The notes beneath the pieces are model-generated. The model ran no database searches, was not told the DNA's origin, and saw only the letters and a list, made by a program, of their open reading frames with translations. 64,000 nucleotides of DNA, from contig JADJIQ010000005.1 of the NCBI GenBank assembly GCA_016707005.1, forward strand, positions 881,001 through 945,000, written 5' to 3'. The stretch comes from Ignavibacteria bacterium. Its GTDB lineage: Bacteria > Bacteroidota > Ignavibacteria > Kapaibacteriales > Kapaibacteriaceae. Positions 42,446 through 53,266 of this stretch are shown one piece after another. The position numbers and the translations under genes are program-made. The stretch's first letter is position 1; each line of letters begins with the position of its first letter.

Positions 42446-43255
42446 ATGTCTAACATGAACCGCAAGCCCCTTATCCTGATCCTTGCCTGTTTTTTGGCAA
42501 TGGGCACCCTACATGCACAGGTGAATGTCATGGACAGTGACCCTATTGCTGTCCGCAAGCGTCTGGTATACAGTCAAGTAGGCGCATTCGTCGGTCTTGG
42601 GTCTACAACACAGGGCGGAACCTTTACTACGAACTGCAATTGTGATTTCACTGGTGGTGCCGGTGCCGGTTTTGTGGCCGGATTGATGTTCGAGCGGCTC
42701 ACGAGATCACAATTCACCTGGGGCGTTACCCTCGGTTATGACAGCAGGGGGCTTACGGGACGGTTTCGCGAGGAGGAAGGCGTGGTACAGACCAGCCCTT
42801 CCGGGAGGTCCTTCACTGTGCCGATCACCTTCTTGAACGAAGCCCAGCTTGATCTCAATGTCCTCACAGCAATGCCCTACGTGAAGCACCATTTCTTTGA
42901 TCTGTTCTTTGCCCGGCTTGGCGCCTCTGTTGGTTATGTGTTCTCCTCGGGCTTGAGTCACACCAAGACCTTGGAAACGGAGACCGTAACGTTTCCGAAC
43001 GGCGAAGTGGCCACGGTAAGCCTTCCTGGTGGGGAAGGAACATCCGTTTCCCTGCAGAACGGGCCCTTGGCAGATCTTAACTCCGTTCAACTGGGAATCG
43101 TGGCCGGGGTAGGGATGGAGATCCGACTATCAAAAAAAATGTTTTTGAGCCCAACGGTCCAATTCCTGTTCCCAGTAACCTCTATCAGTGCTCAGGGGGC
43201 TGGCTTTTCGGTCCGTTCGCTGCAATTTTCTGCCGAGGTTCGTCACATTCTGTGA
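42446..43255 (+). CDS. outer-membrane beta-barrel protein, unknown family
   Basis: A 269-residue exported protein: signal peptide NRKPLILILACFLAMGTLHAQ, then alternating hydrophobic strands with GAFVGLGST, GAGFVAGLMFERL, VTLGYDSRGL and a final strand ending RHIL. This matches PorT-like/outer-membrane beta-barrel proteins of Bacteroidota of about 250 residues. Two close cysteines (NCNCDF, about residues 57-59) are unusual in a barrel loop. Function unknown. Precedes the PD40-OmpA gene by 115 bases, which contain a promoter. Confidence 0.7.
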   Translation: MSNMNRKPLILILACFLAMGTLHAQVNVMDSDPIAVRKRLVYSQVGAFVGLGSTTQGGTFTTNCNCDFTGGAGAGFVAGLMFERLTRSQFTWGVTLGYDSRGLTGRFREEEGVVQTSPSGRSFTVPITFLNEAQLDLNVLTAMPYVKHHFFDLFFARLGASVGYVFSSGLSHTKTLETETVTFPNGEVATVSLPGGEGTSVSLQNGPLADLNSVQLGIVAGVGMEIRLSKKMFLSPTVQFLFPVTSISAQGAGFSVRSLQFSAEVRHIL

Positions 43256-43263
43256 CGATATAC

Positions 43264-43294
43264 TTTGGTGGTTATCCACATTTACCTATTTTTT
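43264..43294 (+). promoter_or_regulatory. promoter TTTG-N19-TATTTTTT for the PD40-OmpA gene
   Basis: TTTG (43264-43267) and TATTTTTT (43287-43294, seven of eight positions fit TAnnTTTG) are 19 bases apart. The start would be near 43301, leaving a leader of about 70 bases before the ATG at 43371. Confidence 0.55.
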
Positions 43295-43370
43295 CCGTCC
43301 GTTGTCTAAAACAACGAATGTCGGAAACGGGACACCCAAGTGGTTGGGACGAAATCATCATTAGGACGGG

Positions 43371-46031
43371 ATGTGTATGATGCAGCGATTGGTGACGGTC
43401 TGTGTCGGCGCTTTACTACTTTTTGCGCAAGGTCGGGCCGCAGCATCGAACTCGGAGTTGTATCTCTATGGCGTGACCATAGAGTCAACTGTATCGGCGG
43501 ATGAAGATTCGCGCGGGGACATCCTGGAGGATCCACGAAAGATCAGGATCCTGAACCTTGGGAAGGTCATCAATCACAAGGGATTGGACTACGGTCCAAC
43601 GATCAGTGCTGATGGAAAGACACTGTACTATGTGTCTAACCGCCAAGGCAGTCGAGTGACGAAGGATGGGGACTTCTCGCACGACTTCTGGTCGGCGAAG
43701 AAGGATAACAACCTCGACACGATCTTCTACGCCCCGGTGAACATCGACACTGTCGATGCGGGTGTGAATACGATCATGAACGAAGGTGTTGCCTCTATCG
43801 CTGCGGATCGACAGACCCTGTACTTCACCGGTTGTAACCGTCCGGACGGTCTTGGTGACTGTGATATCTACGTTGCTGAGATCGAAGGTGACCGTTGGTC
43901 TAAGCCACGTAACCTTGGCCGTACTGTGAACTCAGAATTCTGGGACTCGCAGCCAACGATCACTCCAGACAAGTCTCGTCTGTATTTCTCCTCGAACCGC
44001 CCGTCTCCAACAAACCCGGATGGCGAAGGCGATGATGACATCGACATCTGGTACTGCGACTGGGACGATGATCTTGGTGAGTGGAAAGCCGCCAAGAACA
44101 TGGGCCCTGAAGTGAACACCGCAAAGCAGGAGGTTTCTCCGTTCATTGGATCCGATGGCTACACACTCTTCTTCGCGTCAAATGGTCTCCTCCCGAATAT
44201 GGGTGGGCTTGACTTCTACCGCACCAAGAAGACCGGTGAAAAGGATCGCGATGGCCGTGAGAAATGGTCTAAACCAGAGCAGCTTCCTGCTCCGATCAAC
44301 ACGAACCAAGATGAGCAGTTCATTTCCTTGCCAGCCTCTGGCGACGTGTTGTACTTCTCCTCGCGCCGTACGGACATCAGCGGATTCCAGGGAGACCTCG
44401 ACGTCTTCATGGCCTTCATCCCGTCCTACTTCCGTGCTGTGAACGTGATCGTGAACGTCATTGACGAATGCACGGGTCAGAACATCCCTGCAACTCTCAC
44501 GTTCCGCAACAACAAAACAGCTCGTACGCAAAAAGACAGTGTTGACCAACAGCGCACGGAAAACAACCTTATCGTGAGCAATGACGATTATGGAACCGGC
44601 GCAACTCGCGAAGACTCTACAACACTCACTGTAACGGCGTATTCGCCGAACTATGGAGAGCGTTCGATCGTGATTGGTGTTAAGGATCCGGGTAAGACAA
44701 CGAATGCTTCAGAAGCGAATCAGCAAACAGAGATCCGCAAGACCATCACCCTTGGTCAGCGTCCGGTCCTGAATGCAGAAATGGAATTCTCTCGCTGGGC
44801 CAAGAAGCTGAACAATTCGTTCAAGGGACTCGTGATGGAAGAGCGGGCAACTATCCAGCTCTACCCAATGCTTCCGTATGTGTTCTTCGATCTCAATAGC
44901 AGTGCAATGCCTAGCCGCTATAAGCTGATCACAGCATCACAGACAAATGGCTTCAATGACGAACTCCTTCCGGGTGGCACACTCGACAAGTATTACCACG
45001 TGCTGAACATCTTTGGATATCGTCTGAAGAAGTATCCAAACGTGAAAGTCGAACTTGTTGGTTGTGTAGACGAGAAGAACGAAGACAAAAACTCCTCGCT
45101 TCCAAAAGAACGTGCCCAGCTCGTCTATGATTACCTCAAGAATGTTTGGGGTATCGGTGAAGATCGCATGAAGGTTACTGCTCGTGGTTGGCCGGAACTT
45201 CGCTCCAATCCAAACGATACGTTTGGTATTGTAGAGAACCGCCGCACAGAGCTGCGATTCTCAGGCGGGTCATCAGATGATCTCTGGGAAGTTCAACGTC
45301 CGATCCTTGACAATGACCCAACGGTTACGCCTGATCCGGATCAGATGAACTGGACCATGAAGAACGGAATCGACGCCGGCATCGTTGCCTCCCGTCGCAT
45401 CGAGGTCTTCCGTAATAGTCAGCCGTGGAATGTCTTAAAGGAAATTGGTACGGTAGACCCAACCAAGCAGTGGGACTGGACCAACACGGACATGGAGTAT
45501 CCACAGGAAAAGGGTCCGGAAGGAACAGCAGAGATCAACCTCAATCCTTACAAGGCTGTCCTCGTTGTGACCTCAAAGAACGGTCAAGAGTGCAAGTCGG
45601 ATACCGTAACCATCCCCGTCAAGCGAGTTTCCTCTAAATCGATTGGCGTAGACAAAGGTGCAGAGTTCACTCTCGAAAAGTATAATCTGATCCTCTTCAA
45701 GTTTGACTCTCCGGAAGCCGGTGAACTTAACGAGCGCATCATGTCTACATGGGTGTTCCCTCGCGTGAAGAAGTCCTCTGTGATCAGCATTGACGGTCAT
45801 ACAGACGTTGTTGGTCTGGATACGCGTAACAAGAAACTCTCCGAAGACCGTGCACGCACAGCCGAGAACTTCATCAAGAAGCGCACGTCAGACTTCAAGG
45901 AGCTTAACACCCGTGGCACAGGCGAAGAAGAGCCGCTATACTCGAACGAACTTCCTGAAGGACGTTTCTTCAATCGCACGGTTCAGGTGAAGATCGAAAC
46001 GCCGCTCATCGACGCAGAACTCGGCGAATAA
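43371..46031 (+). CDS. PorE-like protein: PD40 repeats, regulatory-like domain, two OmpA domains
   Basis: An 886-residue exported protein with a signal peptide (QRLVTVCVGALLLFAQGRAAA). Five or so PD40/WD40-like beta-propeller repeats span about residues 60-345 (GPTISADGKTLYYVSNRQG, QPTITPDKSRLYFSSNRPS). A carboxypeptidase-regulatory-like beta-domain follows (about 360-460: VIDECTGQNIPATLTF). Then comes an OmpA-like domain (about 505-630: PYVFFDLNSSAMPSRY, VELVGCVDEKNEDKNSSL), a beta region, and a second OmpA-like domain (about 765-880: ILFKFDSPEAGELNERI, ISIDGHTDVVGLDTRN). The PD40-regulatory-OmpA order is that of the T9SS peptidoglycan anchor PorE, but without its TPR and with a duplicated OmpA part. 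Strong promoter and terminator. Confidence 0.85.
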   Translation: MCMMQRLVTVCVGALLLFAQGRAAASNSELYLYGVTIESTVSADEDSRGDILEDPRKIRILNLGKVINHKGLDYGPTISADGKTLYYVSNRQGSRVTKDGDFSHDFWSAKKDNNLDTIFYAPVNIDTVDAGVNTIMNEGVASIAADRQTLYFTGCNRPDGLGDCDIYVAEIEGDRWSKPRNLGRTVNSEFWDSQPTITPDKSRLYFSSNRPSPTNPDGEGDDDIDIWYCDWDDDLGEWKAAKNMGPEVNTAKQEVSPFIGSDGYTLFFASNGLLPNMGGLDFYRTKKTGEKDRDGREKWSKPEQLPAPINTNQDEQFISLPASGDVLYFSSRRTDISGFQGDLDVFMAFIPSYFRAVNVIVNVIDECTGQNIPATLTFRNNKTARTQKDSVDQQRTENNLIVSNDDYGTGATREDSTTLTVTAYSPNYGERSIVIGVKDPGKTTNASEANQQTEIRKTITLGQRPVLNAEMEFSRWAKKLNNSFKGLVMEERATIQLYPMLPYVFFDLNSSAMPSRYKLITASQTNGFNDELLPGGTLDKYYHVLNIFGYRLKKYPNVKVELVGCVDEKNEDKNSSLPKERAQLVYDYLKNVWGIGEDRMKVTARGWPELRSNPNDTFGIVENRRTELRFSGGSSDDLWEVQRPILDNDPTVTPDPDQMNWTMKNGIDAGIVASRRIEVFRNSQPWNVLKEIGTVDPTKQWDWTNTDMEYPQEKGPEGTAEINLNPYKAVLVVTSKNGQECKSDTVTIPVKRVSSKSIGVDKGAEFTLEKYNLILFKFDSPEAGELNERIMSTWVFPRVKKSSVISIDGHTDVVGLDTRNKKLSEDRARTAENFIKKRTSDFKELNTRGTGEEEPLYSNELPEGRFFNRTVQVKIETPLIDAELGE

Positions 46032-46055
46032 CGATCGCCTCACAGTGAAATTCCC

Positions 46056-46084
46056 AAAGCGCCCGACTAAACGTCGGGCGCTTT
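46056..46084 (+). terminator. intrinsic terminator after the PD40-OmpA gene
   Basis: AAAGCGCCCGAC pairs perfectly with GTCGGGCGCTTT around TAAAC, followed by CTGTTT. It lies 24 bases after the stop codon. Confidence 0.85.
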
Positions 46085-46089
46085 CTGTT

Positions 46090-46097
46090 TACATTCG
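46090..46097 (+). promoter_or_regulatory. -7-like box 5 bases before lgt
   Basis: TACATTCG (TAnnTTyG) lies between the terminator at 46056-46084 and the lgt ATG at 46103. Its end is 5 bases from the ATG, leaving no room for a leader. Confidence 0.45.
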
Positions 46098-46102
46098 CAG
46101 CT

Positions 46103-46903
46103 ATGATAGAATGGAATGTTGACCCAACGATCTTTACACTCGGCCCGCTTTCACCGCGTTGGTACGGAGTGTTGTTCGCAACCGCGTTTCTCTTGAGTTA
46201 CCAGGTGATGAAGAAGATCTTCGTTACTGAGAAAAAGGAACTCAAGGATTTGGATCTCCTTACGATCTACATGATCGCTGGTACCATCCTAGGTGCCCGA
46301 CTGGGTCACGTACTCTTCTACGAGCCCGAGATCGTTCTGAAGAACCCATTTGAACTCTTCGCCATCTGGCATGGCGGACTAGCCAGCCATGGAGGCGCCA
46401 TAGGCATCATCACTGGGCTGTGGCTCTTCCATCGAAAGCGGAAGGGATATTCGATGACGTGGCTGCTGGATAGGCTTGCCATCGTTGCCGCGCTCTCCGG
46501 GATGTGTATCCGAATTGGCAATCTCTTCAACTCAGAGATCGTTGGACGTCCAACGGACGTGCCGTGGGCGTTCTGGTTCAAACTGAATGATGTCCTACCA
46601 GTCTGGCGGCACCCGGCACAGGTCTATGAGGCTTTATTGTGCCTTGTGATCTTCATTGGGCTATGGCTGCTCTATCGCAAGGGAGTAGCGATGGCCGCAC
46701 CAGGTAGGCTGTTCGGGATCTTCCTTGTTGTGCTGTTCACCGGGCGTTTCCTCGTTGAGTTCCTCAAGGAACACCAGGTTGGTTTTGAGGCATCCCTCCC
46801 CATCGATATGGGTCAGATCCTCAGCATCCCCTTTATCGCGGCAGGCGTCTGGTACTTGGTACGATCAAGCGGGGATTCCTCACGGTCGGCTTCAGCGCGG
46901 TAG
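46103..46903 (+). CDS. lgt: prolipoprotein diacylglyceryl transferase
   Basis: A 266-residue inner-membrane enzyme that transfers diacylglycerol from phosphatidylglycerol to the lipobox cysteine of prolipoproteins. Seven hydrophobic segments are visible. Family motifs: GARLGHVLFYEP, HGGLASHGGAIGI (with the essential His-Gly-Gly), RIGNLFNSEIVGRPTDVPWAF (Lgt signature with Arg/Asn/Glu), RHPAQVYEAL and GRFLVEFLKEHQ. Its product serves the many lipoproteins in this window. Its 3' end overlaps the convergent gene at 46833-47642 by 71 bp. Confidence 0.96.
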   Translation: MIEWNVDPTIFTLGPLSPRWYGVLFATAFLLSYQVMKKIFVTEKKELKDLDLLTIYMIAGTILGARLGHVLFYEPEIVLKNPFELFAIWHGGLASHGGAIGIITGLWLFHRKRKGYSMTWLLDRLAIVAALSGMCIRIGNLFNSEIVGRPTDVPWAFWFKLNDVLPVWRHPAQVYEALLCLVIFIGLWLLYRKGVAMAAPGRLFGIFLVVLFTGRFLVEFLKEHQVGFEASLPIDMGQILSIPFIAAGVWYLVRSSGDSSRSASAR

Positions 46904-47642
46904 GTTTCGCGATCACAGTAAAGCCGAACACACTCTTCACGAGACTAGTGACAGAAGAAGGGTCCTTTGTGGTTGCCTTCGCAGTATAGATCATGCCGTT
47001 CGCTTCCACGAACTTCACGCAGACAGTCTCCTGCGTCTGGGGATCTCTATACCAGATCATCACTGTCTTTGCCGCTGAGTCTATCCTCGAGTCAGCCTTG
47101 GTTCCGGTGCGCTGCAACGAGTCCAAAAGTCTATGCACCAATCTATCTGGATCGTTTGCTCGCGTCGCTGGCTCAGCACGCACTGTGATCTGACTCCCAT
47201 CGTTCGCAGAAAGCCTCTGCAGGCCCTCCTTTGTGCGTTCCAGGGTCCATGCTGATGGTCTGTCGCTTGCTAACACGAATCCGGCAGTAGTGTCGACGAG
47301 ATTCTGACCAGAGAACGCGCCATCGGTCTTGACGCCCGGAATCGACCGTAAAGCGCTGTCCGAGATCGTGCCCGTTGTGAACGTCACACTGTCACCGAAC
47401 GCTTTGACATTCTCGGACGGCGTGCCCAATTGCGCAGTGATCGGCTGCTCCAGCGTTACCTCAACCCCTTTATCCGTCACCTTCAGCGTTCCACCACGAT
47501 TGGTAACGTTCTGGAAGAACAACACCGTGGCAAGTACGCCAACGATGGTGATCGCCAAGGCAACGATCAGCGTGCGCTTCGTCTTCTCTCGTTCAACGTG
47601 GACCTCTTTTGGCAGGTTTGGATCGTTGCTATCCACAGGCAT
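46833..47642 (-). CDS. single-pass membrane protein of unknown function
   Basis: A 269-residue protein: a charged cytoplasmic N-terminus (EVHVEREKTKR), one transmembrane helix (TLIVALAITIVGVLATVLFF) and a soluble C-terminal region of about 220 residues with no recognised fold. The ATG at 47642 follows AAGGGGCTCC (a ribosome-binding site that is also a copy of the over-represented octamer); an ATG at 47657 adds five residues. The last 23 codons lie inside the 3' end of lgt on the other strand, an unusually long convergent overlap. Either the end is real and constrained by both genes, or one stop codon is displaced by a frameshift. Confidence 0.65.
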   Translation of the reverse strand: MPVDSNDPNLPKEVHVEREKTKRTLIVALAITIVGVLATVLFFQNVTNRGGTLKVTDKGVEVTLEQPITAQLGTPSENVKAFGDSVTFTTGTISDSALRSIPGVKTDGAFSGQNLVDTTAGFVLASDRPSAWTLERTKEGLQRLSANDGSQITVRAEPATRANDPDRLVHRLLDSLQRTGTKADSRIDSAAKTVMIWYRDPQTQETVCVKFVEANGMIYTAKATTKDPSSVTSLVKSVFGFTVIAKPTALKPTVRNPRLIVPSTRRLPR

Positions 47643-47699
47643 GGAGCCCCTTCCCATATTTAGAACCGTTCAGCACCGTGAACATACGCCGAAGGGCGT

Positions 47700-47707
47700 T
47701 AATTTTG
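47700..47707 (+). promoter_or_regulatory. -7 box for hbd
   Basis: TAATTTTG matches TAnnTTTG exactly, 25 bases before the ATG at 47733. No -33 TTTG at the usual spacing. Confidence 0.4.
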
Positions 47708-47732
47708 ACGTTCACACCATTAAGGAAATGAA

Positions 47733-48584
47733 ATGTCTGTCCAGAACATCACGGTCATTGGCGGCGGCACAATGGGCAACGGGATCGCTCACGTTGCAGC
47801 TCAAAGCGGTTACACGGTCACGCTGGTAGACGTCAGCGATACAGCACTTGAACGAGCCATGAAGACCATCACGTCAAACTTGGAACGTCAGGTCAAGAAG
47901 GAAGCCATCACCGCCGATGTGATGACCGAAACGCTCTCCCGCATTTCCACCAACACCTCGCTTGAGGCAGGTGCTGCCAATGCAGACCTTGTGATCGAAG
48001 CAGCCAGTGAACGTCTCGAGATCAAGAAGCAGATCTTTGCTACCCTTGATGCGGTGTGCAAACCCGAAGCCATCCTCGCATCCAATACGTCCTCAATCTC
48101 GATCACAGAGTTGGCAGGGGGCACAACACGCGCCGACAAGTTCATCGGCATGCACTTCTTCAATCCGGTCCCGGTGATGAAGCTGTGCGAGATCATCCGC
48201 GGACTTGCCACGAGTGACGAAACGTACGCCCTCATCAAGGCCCTTGCCGAGAAGATGGGCAAGGTTCCGGTGGAAGTGCAAGACTATCCCGGCTTCATCT
48301 CCAATCGCATTCTGATGCCGATGATCAACGAAGCGGTGTATTGTGTGATGGAAGGTATTGCCTCTGTTGAAGACATCGATACGGTGATGAAGCTTGGTAT
48401 GGCACATCCGATGGGCCCCCTAACACTTGCGGACTTCATTGGCCTTGATGTATGTCTGTCGATCATGGAAGTGTTGCACAATGGCCTTGGCGACTCCAAG
48501 TACCGTCCGTGCCCGCTGCTTCGCAAGATGGTTGCTGCCGGACACCTGGGAAGGAAGAGCGGGAAGGGGTTTTATAATTACTAA
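47733..48584 (+). CDS. hbd: 3-hydroxybutyryl-CoA dehydrogenase
   Basis: A 283-residue NAD(P)-dependent enzyme that interconverts 3-hydroxybutyryl-CoA and acetoacetyl-CoA. It has the Rossmann loop VIGGGTMGNGIAHVAA, DLVIEAASERLEIKK, the catalytic serine/histidine region ASNTSSISITELA and GMHFFNPVPVMKLCEII, and the C-terminal domain with GFISNRILMPMINEAVY and GMAHPMGPLTLADFIGLD. Length is that of the stand-alone clostridial Hbd/PaaH type. It may work with the acyl-CoA dehydrogenase at 30902-32071. The gene ends at a heptamer array that borders the G-rich block. Confidence 0.96.
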   Translation: MSVQNITVIGGGTMGNGIAHVAAQSGYTVTLVDVSDTALERAMKTITSNLERQVKKEAITADVMTETLSRISTNTSLEAGAANADLVIEAASERLEIKKQIFATLDAVCKPEAILASNTSSISITELAGGTTRADKFIGMHFFNPVPVMKLCEIIRGLATSDETYALIKALAEKMGKVPVEVQDYPGFISNRILMPMINEAVYCVMEGIASVEDIDTVMKLGMAHPMGPLTLADFIGLDVCLSIMEVLHNGLGDSKYRPCPLLRKMVAAGHLGRKSGKGFYNY

Positions 48585-48671
48585 TGACTAATGACTAATT
48601 ACTAGTTACTAGTTACTAATGACGAATGACGAAATGACTCTTATGACGTTATGACATCATGACGTTTATGA
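48585..48671. repeat. mixed 7-9 bp array (TAATGAC, TAGTTAC, TGACGTTA words)
   Basis: Starting directly after the hbd stop codon, units run from CTAATGA/CTAATTA, through AGTTACT, to TGACGAA and TGACGTTA-like words. It joins in one place the three word types seen separately elsewhere. It ends 25 bases before the poly-G run, so it may be where read assembly broke down. Confidence 0.8.
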
Positions 48672-48694
48672 CGGGCGCAACTACGAGGTCTAGT

Positions 48695-50840
<2,146 letters not shown>

Positions 50841-50844
50841 AACA

Positions 50845-53262
50845 ATGATGAAGATATTCATCTTGGTTGCTGTGTTGTGCAGCATGCACGGGAGTGTGGT
50901 TGCGCAGTCCGTTGACTGGATCGTGCGGTTGCCGCGTATGCCGATTGGGTGGCAGGTGGGGACGTCTCGCGTGGTGGAAGATGTTGTGCGCGACCGAATC
51001 TTCACGTTGGGATGGAAGCGCGGCACAACGTTGATGTCTGAAGATGGGGGCAGGACGTGGAGCGGTGAATATTCTATCTACACCGACGTGGTGGGGAAGA
51101 ATGCCAACCTTGTCGTCTTGGCTGACGGCACGTATCTCTACCATGGTCAAACGCCGTTCAATCAGCGCGTTGCGGTTGTGTCTTCGGACGGTGGTGAAAC
51201 TTGGCGGAAACTCACAGAGGATCCGCGTGTTCTGAAGGAGGGAATTCACAATGGCATCGTTGAGTTCATAGAGCCCCATTACATCACGGCCTTTGATTCG
51301 AGTGCGAACAGTGGCGGTACAAGTAAGCTTCTCAGCGCAGACCTGGGCCGCACGTGGAGACCGTTCCCAGTGCAGCCGCTCGATACAGGAGTTGATTCGT
51401 ACGTGTGGCATCAGGCAGCCCCCTACATCATCTATTGGTCGGGCAAGACATATTGGTATCGCTGTGACGTGCGCACGGATACGGTGTGGGTGAAGACAGC
51501 GATCCCGGTTGGACTAGAGAACCCTGTAGAAGTAGGATCAGCAGTTGTTGGTTCGTTGAACGGACAACTTGCCTACATGGCGCATCATGATAGCTCTGTA
51601 ACGGAGACTGAACACAGTACTCTATCCGTTGTTGCCACAAGTGACAGCACTGCCTATGTGTTCGATAGCGCCGGATGTACGTATGATATCCAACCACGGA
51701 CAGGATCGATCCGACGACTCTCCTGTGTGAACGGTTCGTCAACAGGAAAGCGGCTTGCACTTGATCTGGCCTCGAAGTATGGCAACCGCGTGCTTGCTGT
51801 TTGGAGAGATGCAGCAGACACCTGGATCATGGAAGAGTTCGATCTAGAACCTGGCACTTCAACAGTCAACACTGCACGGTATCGTCGATCACCAGTTCTC
51901 TACAACAACACTTCGCCCCTTACGTATCTCGGTGAGAAGGGGCTCTTCATGATCACGGATCAGCCACCGAAGTTCAGAGAGGTAGTAAGAACGCTTGATC
52001 TGGGGTCGACGTGGATCCTCAGCGATTCCATTGACGTGAAAGATCTAGAGCCGGCTTACCTTCCGATGTCGAGCGCAGTTGAAACAGAGAATGGGTCCCT
52101 GCTTCTTCAATCAGGGTTCGACCATCTGCTCCGCAAGGAGAACGAGCAGTGGAAGGAGCGAATGCAATACCTTACAACAGGTCACGAGCACGTTGTTGAA
52201 CGCAAGCCAACGTTGTTCGTTGATGAGGACGACGTCCTTGTACCGGGCGCGATGCTGATGAAACTCGACCCAGCTACCTGTGCGTTTGTGGATACTGTTC
52301 TTCCACGTCGGGCCACGTTCATGCGTCGGCTCTCCGATGATATGTTGGCGGCAGGAAATGATTCGCTTTGGTTGTCCTTTACCAACAAACGCGAGTGGAT
52401 CTACGTCCCAGCAGGACTCACAGAGGTCAGACCGTCACAGCGCGGAAAGGTAAGCGATGTTGCCCGACTCCTCAACGGCGATCTCCTCTGTGCGATCCGT
52501 GGTGTTGATACTGTAGATCCTGCAGGCGTGCGAGGGATGCTCAAGCGAGGCGGGATCACGAAGAGTACGGATGACGGCGATACGTGGAGATGGACTGATT
52601 CTTTGCCAGAGGGAATGACGCACGTAACTACGCTGTTGACACTCACGTCCGGAACCGTCCTTGCCCACTGTGCACGAGTGGTCAATGATCCGGTTTCGCC
52701 AATGGTAGAATCAGCAGCACTTCTTCGTAGTGATGACAACGGAGCACGTTGGACCATTGTTGCCCGAGACTTCCGCTCCAACATTCCGTATCCCAACATG
52801 GAACCGAACATCGTGCAGGTTGCGAACGGTGCGATCATTGCAACGATGTACTCCGGTAATGTTGTTGTCTCGTTTGACGACGGCGAACGCTGGGATGTGG
52901 TTGATGTGGCCGAGCTCGGCACAACACAGGTTAACAACATCACCCTCGGACGTGATAGCTCCCTGCTGGTTTCCACCGACATCGGCGTTGGTAGACTTCG
53001 TATCCCCAACGTAACGTCTGTTGATGACCAGAGTACTTCATCACGCGCAAACCAGCTCGTCAACGATGGCATCCTCCTCTATGTTTGGGAGGGGGCAAGT
53101 GCCATACTGCAGATACAAGACCTGAACGGCTGCCTCATCAGAACCTTCGTAGTTCAGCACGGGGAGAACCGGATCGACATATCACAACTCGCATCCGGCG
53201 TTTATGCCATCTCACGATCAACGGGTTCGACCATTGAACGATCGTTGTTCGTGAAGAACTAG
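50845..53262 (+). CDS. BNR/Asp-box repeat protein with T9SS sorting domain
   Basis: An 805-residue secreted protein. The signal peptide MKIFILVAVLCSMHGSVVAQ is followed by sialidase-like beta-propeller blades marked by Asp-boxes: SEDGGRTWSG (about residue 65), SSDGGETWRKL (about 115), SADLGRTWRP (about 165), STDDGDTWRW (about 575), RSDDNGARWTI (about 630). The catalytic arginine triad of sialidases is not evident, so it is a propeller rather than a proven enzyme. The C-terminal 75 residues (DLNGCLIRTF...ASGVYAISRSTGS) form a T9SS sorting domain. The start codon is where normal sequence resumes after the G-rich block, so the upstream promoter cannot be read. Confidence 0.85.
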   Translation: MMKIFILVAVLCSMHGSVVAQSVDWIVRLPRMPIGWQVGTSRVVEDVVRDRIFTLGWKRGTTLMSEDGGRTWSGEYSIYTDVVGKNANLVVLADGTYLYHGQTPFNQRVAVVSSDGGETWRKLTEDPRVLKEGIHNGIVEFIEPHYITAFDSSANSGGTSKLLSADLGRTWRPFPVQPLDTGVDSYVWHQAAPYIIYWSGKTYWYRCDVRTDTVWVKTAIPVGLENPVEVGSAVVGSLNGQLAYMAHHDSSVTETEHSTLSVVATSDSTAYVFDSAGCTYDIQPRTGSIRRLSCVNGSSTGKRLALDLASKYGNRVLAVWRDAADTWIMEEFDLEPGTSTVNTARYRRSPVLYNNTSPLTYLGEKGLFMITDQPPKFREVVRTLDLGSTWILSDSIDVKDLEPAYLPMSSAVETENGSLLLQSGFDHLLRKENEQWKERMQYLTTGHEHVVERKPTLFVDEDDVLVPGAMLMKLDPATCAFVDTVLPRRATFMRRLSDDMLAAGNDSLWLSFTNKREWIYVPAGLTEVRPSQRGKVSDVARLLNGDLLCAIRGVDTVDPAGVRGMLKRGGITKSTDDGDTWRWTDSLPEGMTHVTTLLTLTSGTVLAHCARVVNDPVSPMVESAALLRSDDNGARWTIVARDFRSNIPYPNMEPNIVQVANGAIIATMYSGNVVVSFDDGERWDVVDVAELGTTQVNNITLGRDSSLLVSTDIGVGRLRIPNVTSVDDQSTSSRANQLVNDGILLYVWEGASAILQIQDLNGCLIRTFVVQHGENRIDISQLASGVYAISRSTGSTIERSLFVKN

Positions 53263-53266
53263 AATT

